Shown piece by piece: positions 36,663 to 45,504 of a stretch of 64,000 nucleotides of DNA (the stretch's first letter is position 1; every line of letters starts with the position of its first letter). Source of the stretch: Psychrobacter sp. P2G3 (GTDB lineage Bacteria > Pseudomonadota > Gammaproteobacteria > Pseudomonadales > Moraxellaceae); the NCBI RefSeq assembly GCF_001593285.1, contig NZ_CP012529.1, positions 1,054,001 to 1,118,000 on the forward strand, in the 5' to 3' direction. The notes under the pieces are model-generated. The model was not told where the DNA came from, searched no databases, and was given only the letters and a program-made list of their open reading frames with translations. Position numbers and translations under genes: made by a program.

Positions 36663-36914
36663 ATGGAAAATTCAAACGCAGCACAGCCAGTAATTGAGCA
36701 ATGTAATCACATACCACAGCTATTGAGTATTAAAGATGTTGGTAGCTATACTGGTCTTAGTCGTTCTACGATTTATGAGATGGTTAATGAAAATTCTGAT
36801 CGTTATGATCCAACATTCCCTAAGAAGGTACAACTGACACAGGTAAGGGTGGTGTGGGTAGCAAGCGAGATTGCAGAATGGATTAATACGAAGATTGCAG
36901 AACGTTCAGTATAG
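36663..36914 (+). CDS. AlpA family helix-turn-helix regulator (prophage CP4-57 type)
   Basis: Starting at ATG 36663 (CGGAG just upstream), the 83-residue protein has the AlpA/MerR-like winged helix: LLSIKDVGSYTGLSRSTIYEMVNE (in parts LLSIKDVGSYTGLSRSTIY) is the helix-turn-helix. FPKKVQLTQVRVVWVASEIAEWI is the wing and last helix with the characteristic W-x-x-x-EIxxWI end. AlpA of CP4-57 turns on the island's excision function; relatives control int/xis in P4-like elements. Here it lies upstream of a repeat-rich control region and the defence genes, so it might control either excision or those genes (inference). Confidence 0.92.
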   Translation: MENSNAAQPVIEQCNHIPQLLSIKDVGSYTGLSRSTIYEMVNENSDRYDPTFPKKVQLTQVRVVWVASEIAEWINTKIAERSV

Positions 36915-36924
36915 ATTTATCTGA

Positions 36925-36962
36925 CCGTCCTAACTTTAAAAGTAGGGCGGTTTATTTTTTTT
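36925..36962 (+). terminator. Intrinsic terminator after the alpA-like gene
   Basis: Arms CCGTCCTA (36925-36932) and TAGGGCGG (36943-36950), one G-U pair, followed by TTTATTTTTTTT. Confidence 0.85.
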
Positions 36963-37066
36963 GTATTATGAGAGGTTTCTTAATCTAATACACTAAGTAA
37001 TATACTTTAGGCAGAAGAAAAGGCCTCAGCCACTTTGTGTTTACAATCAAAGTTTTATCGCAATTA

Positions 37067-37212
37067 AAAGGCTATTTCATGCGCAAAATCTTGTTAGGGA
37101 AAAATTGTGTAGGGTGGTACTTGGCGTTCATAGAAATAGGCAAATAGTCTTTCGAATAAAAGACTATTTAAACAGGCTAAAAGACTATTTAAAGATTCTT
37201 TAAAGGCTATTT
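37067..37212. repeat. Array of AAARRCTATTT repeats, three spaced 21-22 bp
   Basis: Direct copies at 37067-37077 (AAAGGCTATTT), 37159-37169 and 37180-37190 (both AAAGACTATTT) and 37202-37212 (AAAGGCTATTT); an inverted copy at 37142-37152 (AAATAGTCTTT). The last three lie 21 and 22 bases apart, two turns of the helix. They fill part of the 638-base gene-free stretch 36963-37600 and resemble iterons or an operator array. Confidence 0.75.
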
Positions 37213-37492
37213 TTCACTATTAAACATATATAAAACAAGGGCTTAAGGGTCTCTCCAGAGAAATGATAAAAGTATTTATCTTGTTAATAATCATCTATCA
37301 CTATCTTGATCAAAAGCAGCCGCTAGTAGGGCGCTGTAAGGGGTCGCCTCATTCTCATGCATATAGATTTAATAGGATGACGTTGAATGGCTATATCTAA
37401 GCTTAGCAGGCTATCCGACAGATTACAGCTTAAACGTTTGGAAGTAGGGCAATATCAAGAATCGTGAGCTGTTAAATATGTCAGACAGAAGT

Positions 37493-37510
37493 ATATCCTT
37501 AGAAGGATAT
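37493..37510. promoter_or_regulatory. Palindromic operator-like site before the defence genes
   Basis: ATATCCTT, two bases (AG), AAGGATAT. The two-base centre is too short for a hairpin, so a dimeric DNA-binding protein is the likely reader. A TATAAT at 37543-37548 (no good -35) lies downstream, about 55 bases before the DUF262 gene. Confidence 0.5.
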
Positions 37511-37600
37511 TTCAAGCTCGTATGGTAGACTACTTCGAATAATATAATCACAAAACAATAATCATCATGTATAAGTTAATCTTTAATAGAGAGTTTACGA

Positions 37601-39298
37601 ATGAGCAAAAACCTTAGCGGTGCGGACTACCCTTTATCAAAAATATTTAGCTCAGATTTTGAATACGTTATTCCACCTTATCAAAGACCATATGCATGGA
37701 CGATAGATCAGGCATCCGAGTTATTTGAAGATTTACATAGTTTCTATCAATATGAACCTGATGAGGAATATTTTCTTGGTAGTATTGTTCTGATTAAGGA
37801 GGAAAATAAGCCTCATTCTGAAGTAATTGATGGTCAGCAAAGATTGACCACTTTAACAATCCTACTAGCTGTGCTATCAAATAAACTACAGGGTGATGAT
37901 AGGAAGGCACTACTGCAATACATACTAGAGCCAGGGAATAAATTTGAAGGATTAGAGAGTAAGCCACGATTGACTGTTCGCAGTCGAGATCGAGATTTTT
38001 TTGCATCTTACGTTCAAGGCCTAAAGTTTGATGAACTTTTCGCAATGGATGAAAAAGCGCTTGAGAATGAATCACGTCTAAATATCAAACGCAATAGTCA
38101 GCTTCTAGATAAGTACGTTTCAGAAAAGCTTGGTGATGATGTAGAGCAAATTGAGAGTTTTACAGCTTTCCTACTTCGAAAGTGTTATTTAGTAGCGGTA
38201 TCAACCCCTAATCAAAAATCAGCCTTTAGAATATTTTCAGTAATGAATAGCCGAGGGTTAGACTTGCAGCCAACTGATATCATTAAGGCCGATACGATTG
38301 GCATGGTTGAATTAGAGGCCCAAAGAGAAAAATATAATGAACGTTGGGAAGAGATGGAGGTCGAGCTTGGACGGAGTCGTTTCAATGATTTGTTTTCTTA
38401 TATTCGTATGATTCATGCTAAAGAAAAGGCAAAACGTTCGTTGCTAGAAGAGTTTAGAGAACACGTATTAAGTAAAGGTATTAGTCCTGAAGATCTAATT
38501 TCAGCAGTATTAGAGCCTTATGCAGAAGCATTGTTGATTGCAAAAAATAGTGATTATGTAGCGGTAGCCTATGCCGAAGAAGTTAACAGGTATTTAAAAT
38601 GGTTAAATAGAATTGATAACTCTGATTGGGTGCCAACAGCAATCGAATTTATAAAGAATAATAAAGCTAAGCCTGAGTACATGGCTTGGTTTTTTGAAAG
38701 ATTAGAGCGACTGGCAGCATTTATGCATATTTGTGCCTATAACATAAACCAACGCATCGAACGTTATAACAAGGTGCTTAGCGCACTTGAAAACAATCAT
38801 TCTCTTACTAATCCTATAAACGAGGTAGAATTAACAGATGATGAAAAGCATAAAATGATTAAGGTGCTTGATAGTGATATTTACGATCTAACATCAAGAA
38901 GAAGAAACTACTTAATATTGCGATTAGATGCATTTATATCAGATGGGGGAGCAACTTATGATCCTACTATCTTAACTATTGAGCACGTTTTACCCCAGAC
39001 AGTAGACAAGGAAAGTGAATGGGCCCAATGGTGGCCTGTAGCAGAAGAAAGAAAAATATGGGTACATAGATTAGCTAATTTAGTACCATTAAATAAGAGA
39101 CGCAATTCAAGTGCTAGAAACTTCGATTTTGATAAAAAGAAAAATGCTTACTTTTTAGGTCGAAAAGGAGTTTCTTCGTATGCACTGACTACACAAGTCA
39201 TTGGCTATGCTCAGTGGAAGCCAGAGGATTTGCCTAAACGTCAAATGGAGCTTATGGACATTCTAGCTGATAACTGGCGATTGAAGATCGACGCATAA
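37601..39298 (+). CDS. GmrSD-like DUF262/DUF1524 protein (type IV restriction-type nuclease)
   Basis: The 565-residue protein joins the two parts of GmrSD. The DUF262 domain (about 5-230) opens with YPLSKIFSSDFEYVIPPYQRPYAW. It holds EVIDGQQRLTTLTILLAVL near 77, the ParB-like NTP site with DGQQR, and later FRIFSVMNSRGLDLQPTDIIKA. The C-terminal DUF1524 nuclease domain has TIEHVLPQ near 460 and HRLANLVPLNKRRNSSARN near 490-505, an HNH-like His-Me motif. Known relatives use NTP to cut DNA with modified cytosine, or act as the nuclease in BREX (BrxU) and SspE systems. It is the first of four genes in line (36 bases before the SNF2 helicase), so probably part of one defence system. Confidence 0.9.
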   Translation: MSKNLSGADYPLSKIFSSDFEYVIPPYQRPYAWTIDQASELFEDLHSFYQYEPDEEYFLGSIVLIKEENKPHSEVIDGQQRLTTLTILLAVLSNKLQGDDRKALLQYILEPGNKFEGLESKPRLTVRSRDRDFFASYVQGLKFDELFAMDEKALENESRLNIKRNSQLLDKYVSEKLGDDVEQIESFTAFLLRKCYLVAVSTPNQKSAFRIFSVMNSRGLDLQPTDIIKADTIGMVELEAQREKYNERWEEMEVELGRSRFNDLFSYIRMIHAKEKAKRSLLEEFREHVLSKGISPEDLISAVLEPYAEALLIAKNSDYVAVAYAEEVNRYLKWLNRIDNSDWVPTAIEFIKNNKAKPEYMAWFFERLERLAAFMHICAYNINQRIERYNKVLSALENNHSLTNPINEVELTDDEKHKMIKVLDSDIYDLTSRRRNYLILRLDAFISDGGATYDPTILTIEHVLPQTVDKESEWAQWWPVAEERKIWVHRLANLVPLNKRRNSSARNFDFDKKKNAYFLGRKGVSSYALTTQVIGYAQWKPEDLPKRQMELMDILADNWRLKIDA

Positions 39299-39334
39299 AA
39301 ATTCTATGTTGCGACTAATAATAAGATTTGAATT

Positions 39335-42187
39335 ATGAATAAGGTAACCAACCACCAATTAAAGTATTTTGCTTGGGAAATTACTAAGCAGCGTAGTAGC
39401 TCCGACGACGCACGTATTGCGCAGTCGCTATTCGATGCTCAGGTTGACGTAAACCCACACCAGATTGAAGCGGCATTATTTGCGTTGAGTAATCCTTTAA
39501 GTCGAGGTGTTGTCTTAGCCGACGAAGTAGGTTTAGGTAAAACTATCGAAGCGGCTTTAGTGCTTTGCCAATACTGGGCAGAGTATAGAAGAAATTTATT
39601 AGTTATCTGCCCTGCGTCGTTACGTAAGCAATGGGCATTGGAATTACAAGATAAATTCAACCTACCTGTACAAGTACTAGACTCGTTTACTTGGAAGAAG
39701 TTACGTCAAGAAGGTGTCTACAATCCTTTTGAAAATAAAAAGATCACTGTTATATCCTATCCATTTGCAACCAGAATGGAGCATGAGCTGGCTAAAATAC
39801 CTTGGGATATGGTTGTAATTGATGAGGCGCATCGGCTGCGTAATGCCCATCGTCCCAGTAATAAAACAGGCAATAGCTTTAAAAAGTCTCTAGTTGCTCG
39901 TAATAAACTGCTACTGACAGCCACTCCACTACAAAACTCATTAATGGAGCTATATGGGCTTAGTACTATTATAGATGAGCATTTATTTGGTGACGATAAG
40001 GCGTTCCGCCGTCAATATGTTAACGAAGATAACTTGCCAGCCCTTAAGCGCCGATTGGATCAGTTTATCCATCGTACGTTACGTAAGGATGTTTTGGAGT
40101 ATATTCCATATACAAGACGCCATGCTTTAACGGTACCATTTACACCTAGCGATGTTGAACAGCGTTTGTATGATCAAATTAATAGCTACTTACAAAGAGA
40201 GTTTAGCTATGCCTTTCCTGTACAGCAGCGCCACCTAATCACCATTGTTTTACGTAAGCTATTGGCGTCTTCTACTTCTGCTGTTATAGCAACATTAGAA
40301 TCGATTCGTAACCGTCTCCAAGCTCTTTTAGACAATCAAACCATTGATGCAGAATGGATAGAGCATTTTATTGCTGATGAAGATATAGATGAAGAGCTTA
40401 TCGAAGAAGACGAGGACGAGTATAGCGAATATGAAACTCGTGGCGTTGATGCAGATTTACTTAAATCTGAAATTAAAGAGGTCGATCAGTATCTTGCTTT
40501 AGCTCATGAAATTGATGAAGACCGTAAGTCTTATGCGCTATTAACAGCATTGGAGCGTGGGTTTGCCCGTATGTTTGAAATGGGGGCACCAAAGAAGGCC
40601 GTGATATTCACTGAGTCACGCCGTACTCAAACCTATCTTGTAGAGTTTTTGCAGTCTCATGGTTTCAATGGCAAGGTAGTCGCTTTTAATGGTAGTAATA
40701 ATAGCCCAGTCAATACTGGCATCTATCACAGATGGTTAGCTAAACACGTAGGTAGCGACAGAGTTACTGGCTCATCGTCAATAGATAGACGTACAGCGCT
40801 CATTGATTATTTCAGAGATGACGTTGAAATTATGATTGCTACCGAAGCCGCTGCTGAGGGTGTCAACTTACAATTCTGCTCCTTAGTGGTTAACTATGAT
40901 TTACCTTGGAATCCACAAAGAGTCGAGCAGCGTATTGGTCGCTGTCATCGCTACGGCCAAGCTTTTGATGTGGTTGTAGTCAACTTTGTCAACGAGCGTA
41001 ATGCAGCTGATCAAAGAGTGATGGAGCTACTGAGTGAAAAGTTTGATCTGTTTGAAGGTGTGTTTGGCGCTTCGAACGAAATACTAGGATCGATAGAAAG
41101 TGGTATTGATTTCGAGAAACGTATTTTAGAGATTTACGATAAATGCCGTACAAATCAGGAGATTCAAGAAAGCTTTAATAAACTACAGTCTGAGCTTGAG
41201 GCTCAAATCAATCAAAAAATGCTACAAACTCGTGACCTTCTACTAAAGCATTTTGATGCAGATATTCATGAGCTGCTCAAGATTCATAAGCAACGAGCTG
41301 AAGAGCAGCTTGATCGTATTAGTAATTTCTTTTGGGCGATTAGCCGAGCACTACTAGCGCCCTATGCTGACTTCCATCCTAATCAGTTAAATTTTACGCT
41401 GCATAAGTCGCCTACAGTAGATATAAAGGTTGGTAGCTATCAGCTGATCAGAAAGGGCGAATCTGTACCTGATAATACCTACATATATCGTCTAACGCAT
41501 CCACTCGGTGAGTATGTACTAAATAAGGCAAAGTACCTACCTACTGAGACTGCGCAGATAAACTTTGATTACAGCAATTATGATAAAAAAGTATCCAGCC
41601 TTGAGCCATTAGTAGGGCAGTCAGGATGGTTGTCGCTTAGTTTATTATCACTAGACTCGTTTGCAAAAGAAGAGCATTTAATATTGACAGGAATGACTGA
41701 TAATAATACTGTCTTAGATGCTGATATCTGTGAGCGTATTTTACGTTTAGAAGGGGTAGTGGTTGAAGATAAAATAACGAAAGCTATTCCGAAACTATTC
41801 ACTGATACAATCGAGTTTCAGCATAAAAACAAACTGAGTGAGGCGCTTGATAGTAATCAGGTGTTTTTCAAACGTGAGCAAGAAAAGATTGAAAGTTGGG
41901 CAGATGACCATATGGCATCAGCTGAGTCAGCGCTTGATGACATTAAGCTCAAAATACGTAGCCTAAAGCGAGAAGCTCGCCAAGCCAGTACTATCGATGA
42001 GCAAAAGCAAAAGCAAGAGCAGCTCAAAAAGGCAGAACGTGAACAGCGTAAACTTCGTCAAAATATCTTTGATGTGACTGATGAGATTGAGGAAAGGCGC
42101 GATACATTAATTGAAAACTTAGAACAGATGATGCATAAAAAAAGCCAGTTTGAAACGCTTTATCATATTCGTTGGCACGTAAAATGA
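39335..42187 (+). CDS. SNF2-family (RapA/HepA-like) helicase of the defence locus
   Basis: The 950-residue protein has both RecA-like lobes. Lobe 1: VLADEVGLGKTIEAALVL (Walker A, Lys near 68), LLVICPASLRKQW, VVIDEAHRLRN (DEAH, near 162) and LLLTATPLQNSLMELYGL. Lobe 2: AVIFTESRRTQTYLVEFL near 435, and motif VI in LPWNPQRVEQRIGRCHRYGQ near 530. An acidic insert lies near 345-370 (DEDIDEELIEEDEDEYSEYE in parts). The C-terminal 350 residues include a long coiled coil (860-940, KLKIRSLKREARQ to KKAEREQRKLRQN). SNF2 motors move on double-stranded DNA. DISARM DrmD is of this class, but here no drmA, drmB or drmC follows. It overlaps no neighbour; a new promoter-like site and hairpins follow it. Confidence 0.93.
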   Translation: MNKVTNHQLKYFAWEITKQRSSSDDARIAQSLFDAQVDVNPHQIEAALFALSNPLSRGVVLADEVGLGKTIEAALVLCQYWAEYRRNLLVICPASLRKQWALELQDKFNLPVQVLDSFTWKKLRQEGVYNPFENKKITVISYPFATRMEHELAKIPWDMVVIDEAHRLRNAHRPSNKTGNSFKKSLVARNKLLLTATPLQNSLMELYGLSTIIDEHLFGDDKAFRRQYVNEDNLPALKRRLDQFIHRTLRKDVLEYIPYTRRHALTVPFTPSDVEQRLYDQINSYLQREFSYAFPVQQRHLITIVLRKLLASSTSAVIATLESIRNRLQALLDNQTIDAEWIEHFIADEDIDEELIEEDEDEYSEYETRGVDADLLKSEIKEVDQYLALAHEIDEDRKSYALLTALERGFARMFEMGAPKKAVIFTESRRTQTYLVEFLQSHGFNGKVVAFNGSNNSPVNTGIYHRWLAKHVGSDRVTGSSSIDRRTALIDYFRDDVEIMIATEAAAEGVNLQFCSLVVNYDLPWNPQRVEQRIGRCHRYGQAFDVVVVNFVNERNAADQRVMELLSEKFDLFEGVFGASNEILGSIESGIDFEKRILEIYDKCRTNQEIQESFNKLQSELEAQINQKMLQTRDLLLKHFDADIHELLKIHKQRAEEQLDRISNFFWAISRALLAPYADFHPNQLNFTLHKSPTVDIKVGSYQLIRKGESVPDNTYIYRLTHPLGEYVLNKAKYLPTETAQINFDYSNYDKKVSSLEPLVGQSGWLSLSLLSLDSFAKEEHLILTGMTDNNTVLDADICERILRLEGVVVEDKITKAIPKLFTDTIEFQHKNKLSEALDSNQVFFKREQEKIESWADDHMASAESALDDIKLKIRSLKREARQASTIDEQKQKQEQLKKAEREQRKLRQNIFDVTDEIEERRDTLIENLEQMMHKKSQFETLYHIRWHVK

Positions 42188-42240
42188 GTTGATAAATTTT
42201 ATAATGGAGCAAGCGTTTTTTAGCTATTGAAGCACTGATC

Positions 42241-42249
42241 TGATATAAT
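42241..42249 (+). promoter_or_regulatory. Extended -10 promoter-like site for mod-res
   Basis: TGATATAAT fits the extended -10 form TGnTATAAT exactly. No good -35 is present at 17 bases, which extended -10 promoters can lack. It would start a leader of about 115 bases before the methyltransferase ATG. Confidence 0.5.
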
Positions 42250-42274
42250 GTTTGGCTGATTTTTTTCTATTTTA

Positions 42275-42339
42275 GAGCTAGGTTTGGTTTCATTAATTGA
42301 GACTAGCCTAGCTCGTTTTGTCATAAGCCTATGACAAAA
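42275..42339 (+). promoter_or_regulatory. Two tandem hairpins in the mod leader
   Basis: First hairpin: GAGCTAGG (42275-42282) with CCTAGCTC (42307-42314), then GTTTTG, terminator-like. Second: TTTTGTCATA (42316-42325), loop AGCC, TATGACAAAA (42330-42339), ending about 20 bases before the ribosome site of mod. Either may attenuate readthrough from the helicase gene or control mod translation. Confidence 0.55.
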
Positions 42340-42372
42340 TGCTGCTATAAAAACCCTGTCGAAGGACTCACC

Positions 42373-45300
42373 ATGAGCCAATATGCCAATCTTAATCAAA
42401 AACTAAAAAATATCTTTCAAATTGATCGTCCTGATCTAGATTTTGGTATTTATCGCATTTTGAACGCGCGTCGTAATGAAATTAGCGACTATCTAGATAA
42501 TCGTCTCAGAGCCAAAGTAGAGACGTATCTGACGGACGCCAAAAGCGATGTTCATGACAGCCAGCTTGAGAGTATCACTAATCAAATTAAGGACGAGTTT
42601 GGTAAGCGTGCGTTCGATGAGGCAGGCAAATTAGTCAATGAAACCGCTATCGAAAGCTCACTTGGACAGCAGTACCAAGAGCTACGCGATCATGCTGATA
42701 GCAGCTTTGATCAAGCGCAAGTGTTTAGCCATTTGTACACCTTTTTTAGTCGCTATTATGATGAGGGCGACTTTATCAGTCAGCGCCGTTATAAAGGCGA
42801 CACCTATGCCATTCCTTATTCTGGCGAAGAGGTGATGCTGCATTGGGCGAATAAAGACCAGTACTATACCAAGTCAGGTGAGATGTTTAGCAACTACCGT
42901 ATTCGCTTCAATTCGATAGGTGAGTCAGACAAATCCGTCTTATTCCGTTTGTTATCTGCTGATACGGCGAAGGATAATCAAAAAGACAATGATAAAAACC
43001 GTCGCTTCGTTATTCTCTCTAAGCCAAAGACGGTAACTCGTACCGATGAAGAAGGCGAGGAATATGAAGAAACCGTACATCCTATAGAGCTTAATGACGC
43101 TGGCGATGAGCTGACGGTATGGTTTGAATACGCGGTAATGGACAGCAAGGCCAGACAAGATAAGCTCAATACAGAAGCTCATGACGATATATTGGCAAAT
43201 ACCACAGTCAGTACAGCATGGGCAACCTTACTCAAGCATCCAGCACCAACCGAAAAACAGGCTGATCGTGACTTACTGCGTAAGCATCTAGATACTTATA
43301 CACAAAAAAACACAGCTGATTATTTCATCCATAAAGACTTAGGTAAATTCTTAAATAATGAGCTGGACTTCTATATCAAAAACGAAGTCATGCATTTAGA
43401 CGATGTGGTTAATAGCTCAGGCTTTATAGAGATAGAGCGCCAGCTTGCGCTGATTAAATGCTTACGCAAAATTGGCCGTGAGTTAATTGACTTTTTAGCG
43501 TCGCTAGAAAACTTTCAAAAGAAGCTGTGGCTTAAAAAGAAGTTTGTGGTGTCGAGCCATTATTGTATTACGCTTGATCGTGTCGATGAAGCGCTGTATA
43601 GCGAAATTGCTGATAATGAGGCTCAGTGGCAGCAGTGGGAGAGCTTAGGGTTTAAAGTAACTGATGATAGCCTACCGCATTGGGGTAGCAGCCAGTATTT
43701 AAAAGCACATCCGTATCTCATGGTAGATACCAGCTTGTTTGAGTTGGGCTTTAAAGCTAAGCTATTAAATAGCATTGATGATTTGGATGAGCAGACGGAT
43801 GGTCTCGTAATCAATGGTGATAATTTTCAGGCATTGAATTTAATGCAAGAGAAATACCAAGAAAAGATTAATTGTGTCTATATTGACCCTCCTTACAATA
43901 CAGGTAGTGATACGGAAAACAATACTTTTTTGTATAAAGACAGCTATAAACATTCATCTTGGGCAACGATGCTTGAAAGCCGCTTGATTTTAAGTCGTGA
44001 GTTGATTAATGATTTCGGGGGTATTTGGGTTAGTACTGATGATGGTGAGTATGCTCGTCTAAACTTAATTTTAGAAGGTATGTTTGGGGCCGATAACTTT
44101 ATTGCAGATGTAATCTGGAAAAGTCGTTCGTCTGTTTCAAGTGATACTATAATTTCTGGCTCGATTAACCATACAACTTTTTATTCAAAAAATAAGAGCT
44201 ATCTCAATACTCACAAAGGTGATTTTAGACTCCCTGAATCTTTGGACGGTTTTATCAATCCAGATAATGACTCAAGAGGTCCATGGAAGCTAGATCCAAT
44301 GGATGCTCCTGATATTCGTGAAAACTTGAGTTATGCTATAACTAACCCTGATACTGAAGAAGTTTTTTATCCTCCTGAAGGAAGACATTGGCGTTTTGAA
44401 GAAAAAGATGTCATTGATTTACTAAAGGAAGGCACAATCATATTCGGCAAGTCAGGTAAATCAAGACCTGCGTTTAAGCGCTTTTATAGCGATGCTCAAG
44501 GTAAAGGAAGAACAACAACTACGCTGTGGGATGATGTGAAAACAACTAGCCATGCAACTAAAGGCTTATACGATTTATTTAGCAATATATCTAAAGAAAC
44601 ATTAAACAGAATAAAGCCAAAACCAATTGAGCTAGTAAAAAGAATATTGGTACTGTATAGCAAAGTTCAAAAAGACACAATCAACTTAGATTACTTTGCA
44701 GGAAGTGGAACAACTGCACACGCAGCAATAAATTTAAATCGTGAAGATGGTGGTAATCGTAAATATATTCTAGTTGAGCAAGGTGAGTATTTTGATACTG
44801 TACTCAAGCCACGTATTCAAAAAGTAGTCTATAGCGAAGGTTGGAAAGGCGGTAAGCCTTTATTGCCTAAAAGTAAGAGTAGCGGAAGTACAGAAAACCC
44901 TTATAAAGGCATCAGTCATTGTCTAAAAGTCGTCAAGCTTGAAAGCTATGAAGACACTTTAAATAACCTGGAGCTTAACCGTAGTCCCGCTCAGAACGAT
45001 TTGTTTGGTGATTTAACACCTGCTCAGCAAGACGACTATCTCATGCATTATATGCTCGATATCGAGAGTAAGGAATCACTACTAAACGTTGCTGATTTTG
45101 CTAATCCATTTGATTATCAGCTAAAGATAACCGCCGATAGCGCTGGTGCTTATACGGTACAAAACGTCGATCTTATCGATACTTTTAACTATCTCATAGG
45201 GTTAAAGGTTAGAAATATAGACTATCAGCTAGATCGAGGATTTGTACAGGTAGATGGGCACTTGCGCACAGGTGAGCTAGTTACCGTGTTTTGGCGTGAC

Positions 45301-45501
45301 TGTGAACAGATTGGTTATGATGAGCTGGATAAGACGCTTCAAAAGCTGCGTATCAATGCCTTAGATAGCGAGTATCAGCAGATATATGTCAATGGTGATC
45401 ATAACATCAACACCAAGCTTACCAGTACTGATGGTAATGAGAGACAACTAAAAGTCCGCTCGATAGAGCAGGTATTCCTTGAGCGCATGTTTGCAGAGTA
45501 A
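42373..45501 (+). CDS. Long beta-class N6-adenine DNA methyltransferase (type III Mod-like)
   Basis: The start at ATG 42373 (GAAGGAC upstream) gives 1042 residues; a further in-frame ATG at 42331 lies inside the leader hairpin. Motif IV is DPPYNTG near 505. Motif I is DYFAGSGTTAHAAINLN near 775, and ILVEQGEYF follows. The order IV then I defines the beta class. The 270 residues between them include the probable target-recognition part. Classical Mod subunits are about 600-680 residues; here about 490 extra N-terminal residues (helical, FQIDRPDLDFGIYRILNARR at the start) and about 200 at the C-terminus are added. It should protect host DNA by adenine methylation. It is three bases before res, so the two are translated together. 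Confidence 0.92.
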   Translation: MSQYANLNQKLKNIFQIDRPDLDFGIYRILNARRNEISDYLDNRLRAKVETYLTDAKSDVHDSQLESITNQIKDEFGKRAFDEAGKLVNETAIESSLGQQYQELRDHADSSFDQAQVFSHLYTFFSRYYDEGDFISQRRYKGDTYAIPYSGEEVMLHWANKDQYYTKSGEMFSNYRIRFNSIGESDKSVLFRLLSADTAKDNQKDNDKNRRFVILSKPKTVTRTDEEGEEYEETVHPIELNDAGDELTVWFEYAVMDSKARQDKLNTEAHDDILANTTVSTAWATLLKHPAPTEKQADRDLLRKHLDTYTQKNTADYFIHKDLGKFLNNELDFYIKNEVMHLDDVVNSSGFIEIERQLALIKCLRKIGRELIDFLASLENFQKKLWLKKKFVVSSHYCITLDRVDEALYSEIADNEAQWQQWESLGFKVTDDSLPHWGSSQYLKAHPYLMVDTSLFELGFKAKLLNSIDDLDEQTDGLVINGDNFQALNLMQEKYQEKINCVYIDPPYNTGSDTENNTFLYKDSYKHSSWATMLESRLILSRELINDFGGIWVSTDDGEYARLNLILEGMFGADNFIADVIWKSRSSVSSDTIISGSINHTTFYSKNKSYLNTHKGDFRLPESLDGFINPDNDSRGPWKLDPMDAPDIRENLSYAITNPDTEEVFYPPEGRHWRFEEKDVIDLLKEGTIIFGKSGKSRPAFKRFYSDAQGKGRTTTTLWDDVKTTSHATKGLYDLFSNISKETLNRIKPKPIELVKRILVLYSKVQKDTINLDYFAGSGTTAHAAINLNREDGGNRKYILVEQGEYFDTVLKPRIQKVVYSEGWKGGKPLLPKSKSSGSTENPYKGISHCLKVVKLESYEDTLNNLELNRSPAQNDLFGDLTPAQQDDYLMHYMLDIESKESLLNVADFANPFDYQLKITADSAGAYTVQNVDLIDTFNYLIGLKVRNIDYQLDRGFVQVDGHLRTGELVTVFWRDCEQIGYDELDKTLQKLRINALDSEYQQIYVNGDHNINTKLTSTDGNERQLKVRSIEQVFLERMFAE

Positions 45502-45504
45502 GTT

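Noticed and set aside
37067..37212. CRISPR-like array
   Set aside because: The repeated word is only 11 bases, spacing is 21-22 bases or irregular, one copy is inverted, and no cas gene is present in the window.
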